DNA from: Methylobacterium phyllostachyos
GTDB taxonomy: Bacteria; Pseudomonadota; Alphaproteobacteria; Rhizobiales; Beijerinckiaceae
DNA length: 64,000 nt
Direction: 5' to 3'
NCBI RefSeq assembly: GCF_900103445.1
Contig: NZ_FNHS01000013.1
Location: 1-64,000 of the forward strand
The notes under the pieces are model-generated. The model was not told the origin of the DNA and did not search any database. It saw only the letters and a list, made by a program, of their open reading frames with translations. Position numbers and translations under genes: made by a program. Shown in pieces: positions 53,455 through 60,357 of the stretch (position 1 is the stretch's first letter; each line of letters starts with the position of its first letter).

Positions 53455-54098
53455 ACCGGCATCTCCACGGGTTCGACCGGGAGCGCCTTGGGCAGCCCGG
53501 TGCCGATCATAGAATCGCGCGTGACGAGGGCGGCCAGAGCCTCTTCGGAGAAGCCCTCGGTGCCCGCAGGCCGCATCGGCAGCACCATGTAGCGGGTCTC
53601 GGCGGTCGAATCCCAGACCGTGATGCCGGTGGTCTCCGGAAGCGTCACCCCGAATTCGGCCAGCACGCCGCGTGGGTCGATCACCGCCCGGGCCCGGTAA
53701 GGCGGCGCCTTGTACCAGACCGGCGGCAGGCCGAGCACAGGCCAGGGATAGCAGGAGCAGAGGGTGCAGACGACGAGGTTGTGGGTCTCGGGCGTGTTCT
53801 CGACGACCACCATGTGTTCGCCGCCCCGCCCGCCGATGTCGAGCTCGGCGATGGCCGGTGTCGCGTCGGCGAGGAGCCGGGCCCGGAATGCGGGATCGAG
53901 CCAGGCACGGGCCACCACCCGGGCGCCCGCATGCGGGCCGACCTTGGTCTCGTAGAGCTCCACCAAGGCATCGAGGGACGCCGGGTCGACATAGCCCTTC
54001 TCGGTGAGCAAGGATTCGAGCGCCCGCACCCGCGCCTCAATGGGCGAGAGTTCGCTGCCGTGATGCGCGTGATCATGATCCGCGTGGTGGTCGCTCAT
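53451..54098 (-). CDS. nthA: Nitrile hydratase alpha subunit, cobalt type
   Basis: 215 residues from ATG 54098, with GAGGAG upstream. The metal-binding claw is C111-T-L-C114-S115-C116 in 'VVCTLCSCYPWP'. The Thr after the first Cys is the usual mark of cobalt-type enzymes (iron types have Ser). The N-terminus is unusually His-rich ('SDHHADHDHAHHG'). Alpha and beta together hydrate nitriles to amides. The order alpha-beta-accessory, with 4-bp overlaps, indicates one coupled operon. The downstream amidase may process the amide product. Confidence 0.95.
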   Translation of the reverse strand: MSDHHADHDHAHHGSELSPIEARVRALESLLTEKGYVDPASLDALVELYETKVGPHAGARVVARAWLDPAFRARLLADATPAIAELDIGGRGGEHMVVVENTPETHNLVVCTLCSCYPWPVLGLPPVWYKAPPYRARAVIDPRGVLAEFGVTLPETTGITVWDSTAETRYMVLPMRPAGTEGFSEEALAALVTRDSMIGTGLPKALPVEPVEMPV

Positions 54099-54313
54099 CC
54101 CGCTCTCCTCACCCGACACAGTCTGCCCGGTTGAGCGCGTCGCCGCTAGAGCGCTCGCCCCATCGCAGCGCGGAGCTACGGATCTCGGTTGTTACGGATG
54201 GGTTGCCCATACTGCCCAATACAATCGGGAGCGTTTGGCATCGGTTCATATTCCGGGCTGTACGGAGGTTAGAGAGGTTCCAGTATACCAAAGCCCCAGG
54301 GTCAGGTGGGTTC

Positions 54314-55018
54314 ATGAACGAAGACGTTGCGAAGCCGGTGGGGGAGGATGGGAGCGACCGGGATGCCGGCGGCTACGCCACGGCCATCGGCCAGCACCTC
54401 GCCCTGCCGATCCGGGACTATTTCACGCTCGTTGAGCAGGAGCCTTTGCCGGCGCAGCTCCAGGATCTGGTTGCGCGGTTCGAGGCCGCCGTCACCGCCT
54501 GCGGCCAGAAGGTGGCCTTCGACTTCCGGGGTGACATCATCAAGGCGCTGCCGGCGCTCCGCACCTTCGCCCTGTCCCTGGCCGGGGACGTCAGCCGGGC
54601 CGACGATCTGGTCCAAGAGACCTTCGTCAAGGCTTGGGCCAACCAGGAACGGTTCCGCCCCGGCACTAACTTCACCGCGTGGCTGTTCACGATCTTGCGG
54701 AACCAGTTTTACTCCGAGTTGCGCAAGACCCGACGGGAAGTCGAGGATGTCGACGGTACCCATGCGGGCCAGTTGACCAGCCTTGCCGACCAGGAAGACG
54801 CTAGCACTCTCAAGGTCGTGTGTGCGCGTCTCGAAGGTCTGCCGGCGGCACAGCGTCAGGCACTGCTGCTCGTCGGCGCAGAGGGCCACACCTACGAGGA
54901 GGCGGCGAGCAAGCTCGGCTGCCAGGTCGGCACCGTGAAGAGCCGGGTCAGCCGGGCCCGGTCGTCGCTGCTCGGCACCCTCGGCGTGGTCGTGGCAGGA
55001 CAGGCCCCAGCGGCCTAG
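54314..55018 (+). CDS. EcfG-like ECF sigma factor with a NepR-like N-terminal segment
   Basis: 234 residues from ATG 54314 (AGGTGGG upstream). The N-terminus (about residues 25-60) reads 'IGQHLALPIRDYFTLVEQEPLPAQLQDLV', which resembles the anti-sigma NepR core. Region 2 (about 80-142) contains 'DDLVQETFVKAWANQERF' and 'FTAWLFTILRNQFYSELRK'. Region 4 (171-220) contains 'LPAAQRQALLLVGAEGHTYEEAASKLGCQVGTVKSRVSRARSSL'. Normally NepR is a separate protein that binds EcfG and is released by PhyR. A fused NepR segment could hold the sigma inactive or serve as a dedicated binding site. No phyR or separate nepR is adjacent. Confidence 0.8.
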   Translation: MNEDVAKPVGEDGSDRDAGGYATAIGQHLALPIRDYFTLVEQEPLPAQLQDLVARFEAAVTACGQKVAFDFRGDIIKALPALRTFALSLAGDVSRADDLVQETFVKAWANQERFRPGTNFTAWLFTILRNQFYSELRKTRREVEDVDGTHAGQLTSLADQEDASTLKVVCARLEGLPAAQRQALLLVGAEGHTYEEAASKLGCQVGTVKSRVSRARSSLLGTLGVVVAGQAPAA

Positions 55019-55256
55019 GAAGATCCACGTCGCCCGCTTTCCGCGGGAGAGGGAGAGATGTGGGGCCGCTCGGGCCCAATCTTCGATCCTGTTCTCCAAC
55101 GGATACAGGTCGATCCGGAAACCCTCCCGGGATAGGGGGGGCGCCCTGTCGCCAGCGTCAGCATCCCACCCGTCTGCGTGACCATCGTGAGTGCCGCCCC
55201 GCACGGACATTCACGATAAAGTCCGCCACTGAGATGACGGACAGTCGTCGTCCAGT

Positions 55257-55274
55257 ATGATCGGATCCGATCAT
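55257..55274. promoter_or_regulatory. 18-bp perfect palindrome upstream of a small membrane protein
   Basis: 55257-55274 is a perfect 18-bp palindrome (ATGATCGGATCCGATCAT). It ends about 10-16 bp before the small gene's possible start codons. Palindromes of this length near starts often bind a dimeric repressor. No factor is suggested. Confidence 0.4.
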
Positions 55275-55284
55275 CGATTCGGAT

Positions 55285-55569
55285 GTGGGCATGGACGGGT
55301 CATCGCGGAACAACCAACCCGTCGCCCAATGGTGCGCGGCGCACCCTGCCCTTCTCGCCTTGGGCTTATGCCTCTTCGGCCTCGCCAGCGTGGCGGGAGT
55401 ATGGTGGATCGGAATCCTCTCGGACGCCACAGCCAGCGTGATCGGATTCCTCTATGTGGCTGCTTATGCGGCCTTCGTGAAGATCTATTTTCGCGTGGAC
55501 TATGTCATCAATAGTGTTCGCCTCACCTGGTGGTGCCTCGCGTCGGTCTGGGGCTTGTTCAATCGGTGA
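55285..55569 (+). CDS. Possible small membrane protein
   Basis: 94 residues from GTG 55285, or 92 from ATG 55291. After a polar N-terminus there are two hydrophobic segments ('LLALGLCLFGLASVAGVWWIGI' and 'VIGFLYVAAYAAFVKIYF') and a third short one. The function is unknown. It converges on the amidase gene. Confidence 0.45.
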   Translation: MGMDGSSRNNQPVAQWCAAHPALLALGLCLFGLASVAGVWWIGILSDATASVIGFLYVAAYAAFVKIYFRVDYVINSVRLTWWCLASVWGLFNR

Positions 55570-55590
55570 TGCGCAGTTTGGCTGCGCGCC

Positions 55591-56982
55591 TCACAGGGCC
55601 GGCCGGCGCAGGTGCCAGTCGGTGGCCTGCTGGTAGGCCTGCCCGATGCGGAGCGCCGTCGCCTCGTCGTAGCCGCGGCAGACGATCTGGAGCGAGAGCG
55701 GAAGCCCGTCGGCGGTGAAGCCGTTCGGCAGCGCCAGGGCGCAGAGATCGAGCAGGTTGCCGAACCGCGTGAAGCGCGAGGGCAGATGCGCCTCGTCGAC
55801 CGCGGCCAGCGGCACGGCGGCGGATTCCGTCGTCGGCGTGAGCAGGGCGTCGATTCCCGCCGTCGCCTCGGCATAGGCCTGCTTCATCGCAGCGCGACGA
55901 TGGAGCGTGCCGAGATAATCCTGGGCTGAGACTTTGGCGCCGGCCAGGATCCGCGCCCGCACGGCGTCGCCGAGCTGTGCGGAGGGGTCCTCGGCCAGCG
56001 TCCCGTTGAAGAAATAGGCTTCGGCGTTGGTGATCGCGCTCATCGCCACGCAGTCGCTGAACCGGAACGGCAGGGCCACGTCCACGATCTCAGCCCCCAA
56101 CCCGGCGAGGCGTTCGAGGGCGTCGTCGTAGGCCGCCAGCATGTCGGGGGCGACGCCCTCCCGCTCGATGGCCGGCATGCGGCCGAGGCGCAGGCCGCGC
56201 ACCCCGCGGTCGAGCGTGGGCCAGGGCGAGTCCGGCTGGATACCGCGGGTGGTCGGGTCCAGCGGATCGGGGCCGGAGATCGCCTCGTAGAGGAGCGCCG
56301 CGTCCTCCACCGTGCGGGCGAGCGGGCCTGGCGAATCGAGCGTCGTCGAGAGCGGCACGATTCCCCAGGTCGAGACGCGCCCGACCGTCACCTTGAGCCC
56401 CGTCAGCCCGCAGAAGGAGGATGGCAGCCGCACGGAGCCGCCGGTATCGGTGCCGATCCCCCAGGGCGCCATCCGGGCCGCCACGGCGACGCCGGTGCCG
56501 CTGCTGGACCCACCGGGGGTGCGCGGAACCTCCGCATCCCAGGGGTTCCAGGGTGTGCCGAGATGCTGGTTGGTGCCCCAGCCGCCATAAGCGAACTCCA
56601 CCGTATGGGTCTTGCCCAGCACGATCATGCCCTGCGCGATCAGGCGCCGGGCGACGGTCGCGGTCCGCTCGGCCCGCCTCGTGCGGTGGGCGGCCGAGCC
56701 GCCCATGGTGATCCGGCCCTCCAGATCGATCAGGTCCTTGAGCACCACCGGCACGCCGTGGAGCGGACCGACAGCGTGGCCCGACCGGATCGCCCTATCC
56801 GCCCCTTCGGCAGCGAGGCGCGCATCGGCGGAGAACACCTCCGTGAAGGCCTGAAGCTTCGGCTCCAGCTGCGTGATGCGCCCGAGCAGCGCGTCGACCG
56901 CATCGACCGGCGAGAGGCTCCGCGCGCGGATCGCCCGGGCGAGTTCGGCCGCGGAGGCGTGAACGGGATCGATATCGGACAT
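55591..56982 (-). CDS. Amidase (amidase signature family)
   Basis: 463 residues from ATG 56982 (MSDIDPVHASA). The Ser-cisSer-Lys triad is visible: Lys in 'GVPVVLKDLID', Ser in 'GGSSSGTGVAVAARM' and 'GTDTGGSVRLPSSFCG'. The family hydrolyses amides to acids. It follows a peptide-type solute-binding protein by 4 bp. Its location near the nitrile hydratase operon suggests nitrile to amide to acid, but amidase-signature enzymes have many substrates. Confidence 0.92.
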   Translation of the reverse strand: MSDIDPVHASAAELARAIRARSLSPVDAVDALLGRITQLEPKLQAFTEVFSADARLAAEGADRAIRSGHAVGPLHGVPVVLKDLIDLEGRITMGGSAAHRTRRAERTATVARRLIAQGMIVLGKTHTVEFAYGGWGTNQHLGTPWNPWDAEVPRTPGGSSSGTGVAVAARMAPWGIGTDTGGSVRLPSSFCGLTGLKVTVGRVSTWGIVPLSTTLDSPGPLARTVEDAALLYEAISGPDPLDPTTRGIQPDSPWPTLDRGVRGLRLGRMPAIEREGVAPDMLAAYDDALERLAGLGAEIVDVALPFRFSDCVAMSAITNAEAYFFNGTLAEDPSAQLGDAVRARILAGAKVSAQDYLGTLHRRAAMKQAYAEATAGIDALLTPTTESAAVPLAAVDEAHLPSRFTRFGNLLDLCALALPNGFTADGLPLSLQIVCRGYDEATALRIGQAYQQATDWHLRRPAL

Positions 56983-56986
56983 CGGA

Positions 56987-58606
56987 TTACTGCACGCTGA
57001 CGAGGGTGAGGTCGACGAACCAGGATTGCGGCGAGACGAAGCCATGGATCTTCTTCGACATCCCGCGCGGGTTCAGGTCGTGGACGACGAACAGCCACGG
57101 CGGATTGTCCACGAGGCGCTCGTGGGCGATCGTGGTCTGCGCGTCGACAACCTTGGCGTCGGTGGTCTCGGCGAGCGCCTTGAGGGCGGCGTCGAACGGG
57201 TCGTCCTTCCAGTTGGGGAAGTTGAAGCCGGCCGGCGGGAAGCGGTCGCTTCCGAAGTAGCGCGCCATCACGGCGGCGTCCGAGGAGGGCGAGGAGACGT
57301 TCAGCGCCATTGAGCCCTGCAGGCTCTGCGCATCCGGCAGTGCGCGGCTCGAATTGAGCAGCACCTGCCACTCGACCACGTTGAAGCTCAGATCAACGTT
57401 GCAAGCCTGCTTCAGGTTCTCCTGCAGGTATTCGTTCATCGGCATCGGCAGCATCTGGCCCGAGCCGGAAGAAGAGATCATCACCTTGAGCTTCAACGGC
57501 TTGGCGTCGGTGAAGCCTGCCTCGGCCAGCAGCGCCTTCCCCTTGGCGGCGTCGAACGTGTAGCGGTTCTTCGGGGACCCGAAATTCGGGTCCTTGTCGT
57601 TGAGCCAGCCGGAGGCCGGCTCGGCCGTGCCGTTCAGCAACTCCACGATGCCGGCGCGGTCGACGCAGTAGTTCAGCGCCTGCCGGACGCGGACATCCTT
57701 CAGCGGGCTGTCCTTCGCGCCCATGTTGTAGATGTATGGCCAGACATGCGGGTATGAGCCCGTGGTGATGGTGAAGCCCGCCTGCTTCAGGGATGGGATC
57801 GCGTCGGGGGCAGGCACCTCGATCCAGTCGACCTGGCCGGACCGGAGCGCCGCCACCCGGGCATTGGCCTCCGGGATCGGCAGCAGCCGGACCTTGTCGA
57901 CCTTGGCCATCCGGTTCGGGTCCCAGTAGCCCTCGAACTTGGCGAGATCGACCGCCTCCCGCGGGGCGACGCGGGTGATCTTGAACGGCCCGGTCCCGGC
58001 CGCCGGCAGCGTGGCGACCTTGTTCCAGTCGTGCCCCGCCTTCTCGAAGGAGGCCGGCGAGGTGAACAGCAGGTAGACCACCATGTAGGGGAAGTACGAC
58101 GCCACCTGCGTGGTGGTGATCTGGACCGTCGCGTCATCGATCTTCTTGTAGCTGCCGACCAGCGGCGCCCGGGCCCGGGAGATGCCGGCGCCCTGCGGCT
58201 CGAATTGCGAACTGTCGTTCTTGAAGTAGCGGTCGAGGTTCCAGATCACCGCGTCGGCGTTGAACGGGGTGCCGTCATGGAACTTGACGCCCTGGCGCAG
58301 GTGGAAGGTCCAGACCGTCTTGTCGTTCGGATCCTGCTCCCAGCGCTCGGCGAGCGCGGGAATGACGCCGGCGAGCTTGGTGGTGCTCTTCAGATCCCAC
58401 TGCACCAGCCCCTCGAAGATCGGGTAACCGAGGAAGCGCATCCCCTCGAAGCCGTTATTGGGCATCCCCGTCGTGGTGGGGATGTCGGAGGCCGTCATGG
58501 CGATGCGCAGCACGCTCTCGGCGCTGGCAGGCCCCGCCAGGACGACGGGTCCGGTCAAGGCAACGGAGCCAGCCAGGGCGGCAGCAATCAGGCGGCGCAT
58601 TTTCAT
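56987..58606 (-). CDS. Family 5 ABC solute-binding protein (DppA/OppA-like)
   Basis: 539 residues from ATG 58606 (MKMRRLIAAALAG). A signal peptide is at 1-29, followed by 'VIPALAERWEQDPNDKTVWTFHLRQGVKFHDGTPFNADAV', 'DVRVRQALNYCVDRAGIVELL' and 'NDKDPNFGSP', the family 5 pattern for peptides, nickel or glutathione. It is upstream of the amidase by 4 bp, in the same operon. No permease or ATPase genes are adjacent. It might deliver an amide or peptide substrate to the amidase's pathway. Confidence 0.92.
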   Translation of the reverse strand: MKMRRLIAAALAGSVALTGPVVLAGPASAESVLRIAMTASDIPTTTGMPNNGFEGMRFLGYPIFEGLVQWDLKSTTKLAGVIPALAERWEQDPNDKTVWTFHLRQGVKFHDGTPFNADAVIWNLDRYFKNDSSQFEPQGAGISRARAPLVGSYKKIDDATVQITTTQVASYFPYMVVYLLFTSPASFEKAGHDWNKVATLPAAGTGPFKITRVAPREAVDLAKFEGYWDPNRMAKVDKVRLLPIPEANARVAALRSGQVDWIEVPAPDAIPSLKQAGFTITTGSYPHVWPYIYNMGAKDSPLKDVRVRQALNYCVDRAGIVELLNGTAEPASGWLNDKDPNFGSPKNRYTFDAAKGKALLAEAGFTDAKPLKLKVMISSSGSGQMLPMPMNEYLQENLKQACNVDLSFNVVEWQVLLNSSRALPDAQSLQGSMALNVSSPSSDAAVMARYFGSDRFPPAGFNFPNWKDDPFDAALKALAETTDAKVVDAQTTIAHERLVDNPPWLFVVHDLNPRGMSKKIHGFVSPQSWFVDLTLVSVQ

Positions 58607-58788
58607 CGGATCCCACGCGTGGAAGGTGCGGCTCGCCCCCGGCAAGTCCCGCGCCAGACGGGGCCATCATGCCCGCATCCGGCGAAGGGACAATGTCACC
58701 GGCCGCCCCTTGCGCTCGGCCGCGGCGGCGTCACGATAATACAGAATCCATGGTGCCGCCGAGGCCGCCAGTGAGAGGGGAGACACCC

Positions 58789-60357
58789 GTGAGCGATGGG
58801 ATGCCGGACGCCATGAACGGGGCCGAGAGCCTGGTCCGAACCCTCGTGGAGGGTGGTGTGGAGGTCTGCTTCACCAATCCCGGCACCTCCGAGATGCATT
58901 TCGTGGCCGCCCTGGACCGGGTCGAGGGCATGCGCTGCGTGCTGTTCCTGTTCGAGGGCGGAGCGACCGGCGCGGCGGACGGCTACGCCCGCATGGCCGA
59001 CAAGCCGGCCTCGACCCTGCTCCACCTGGGCCCGGGCCTCGCGAACGGGCTGGCCAACCTGCACAACGCCAAGAAGGCGCGCACCCCGGTCGTCAACATC
59101 GTCGGCGAGCACGCGACCTATCACCGGGAATACAACGCGCCGCTGACCTCCGATATTGAGGGGCTGGCCCGGCCGATGTCGTCCTGGGTGCGCACTGGGA
59201 TGAGCGCGGACGAGATCGGCCCGGACGGCGCCGCCGCGATCGCGGCCGCCCGCACCGCGCCCGGTCAGGTCGCGACCCTGATCCTGCCCGCCAACACCGC
59301 CTGGGATCCCGGCACAGGGCCGGCGCCGGTGCCGGCGATCCCCGAACGCGCGAAGGCCGGCGACGATGCGATCGCGGCGGCGGTGAAGGCCCTGCAGAGC
59401 GGCGAGAAGGTGCTCCTGCACCTCGGCGACCGGGCGGTGCGGAACGAAGGCCGGGTCATCGCCGACCGGATCGCCCGCAAGACCGGCGCGCAGCTGATGG
59501 CGATGACGTCGAATGCCCGGATCGACCGCGGCGCCGGCACCGTGCCGATCGAGCGCCTGCCCTACCCGATCGACCAGGGTATCGCGGCCTTGAAGGATTT
59601 CCGCCACATCATCCTGATCGGCGCGACCCCGCCGGTGGGGTTCTTCGCCTATCCCGGCAAGCCGAGCCTGCTCGCCCCCGAGGGCTCATCCACCATCACG
59701 CTGGCCACCCCCGAGGAGGATCAGATCGACGCCCTGGAGCGGCTGGCCGAGGCCGTCGGCGCCCCGCGCGCCGAGCCGATCGCCACCGCGCCGCGGCCGA
59801 CGCTCCCGACCTCTGGCCCCCTCGATCAGGACACGATCGGGCAGGTGTTGGGCGCCCTGATCCCGGAAGGCGCGGTGATCTGCGACGAGTCGATCACCAC
59901 CGGCCGCAACTTCTTTGCGCTGACCCGGGACGCCGCGCCTCACACGTGGCTCCAGCTCAGCGGCGGCTCCATTGGCCTCGGCATTCCGATGGCGACCGGC
60001 GCGGCCGTGGCCTGCCCCGATCGCAAGGTCATCAACCTCCAGGCCGACGGCAGCGGGCTCTACACCGTGCAGGCGCTCTGGACTCAGGCCCGCGAGCGCC
60101 TCGACGTGGTGACGCTGGTCTGGTCGAACCGCTCCTACGCGATCCTGCGGGCGGAGCTGACCAATGTCGGCGCCCACAATCCCGGTCCCAAGGCGCTCGG
60201 CATGCTGAGCCTCGACGATCCAGCGGTCGATTGGGTGAGCCTTGCCAGGGGATTTGGCGTGGAGGGCCGGCGGGTCGAGACCCTCGCGGAGTTCATCGAG
60301 GCGTTCCAGCACGCGCTCGCCAACAAGGGTCCGCATCTCATCGAAGTCGCCCTGTGA
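58789..60357 (+). CDS. TPP-dependent acetolactate synthase-like enzyme
   Basis: 522 residues from GTG 58789, preceded by GGGGAG; a longer frame upstream is unlikely. Typical features are 'GVEVCFTNPGTSEMHFVAALD', 'FEGGATGAADGYARMADKPAS', 'GPGLANGLANLHNAKKARTPVVNIVGEHA' and 'ADGSGLYTVQALWTQARERLDVVTLVWSNRSYAIL', with Ala in the first position of the usual GDG. The family includes acetolactate synthase, benzoylformate decarboxylase and related enzymes; the exact reaction is unclear. It overlaps the penicillin acylase gene (GTGA). Confidence 0.88.
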   Translation: MSDGMPDAMNGAESLVRTLVEGGVEVCFTNPGTSEMHFVAALDRVEGMRCVLFLFEGGATGAADGYARMADKPASTLLHLGPGLANGLANLHNAKKARTPVVNIVGEHATYHREYNAPLTSDIEGLARPMSSWVRTGMSADEIGPDGAAAIAAARTAPGQVATLILPANTAWDPGTGPAPVPAIPERAKAGDDAIAAAVKALQSGEKVLLHLGDRAVRNEGRVIADRIARKTGAQLMAMTSNARIDRGAGTVPIERLPYPIDQGIAALKDFRHIILIGATPPVGFFAYPGKPSLLAPEGSSTITLATPEEDQIDALERLAEAVGAPRAEPIATAPRPTLPTSGPLDQDTIGQVLGALIPEGAVICDESITTGRNFFALTRDAAPHTWLQLSGGSIGLGIPMATGAAVACPDRKVINLQADGSGLYTVQALWTQARERLDVVTLVWSNRSYAILRAELTNVGAHNPGPKALGMLSLDDPAVDWVSLARGFGVEGRRVETLAEFIEAFQHALANKGPHLIEVAL

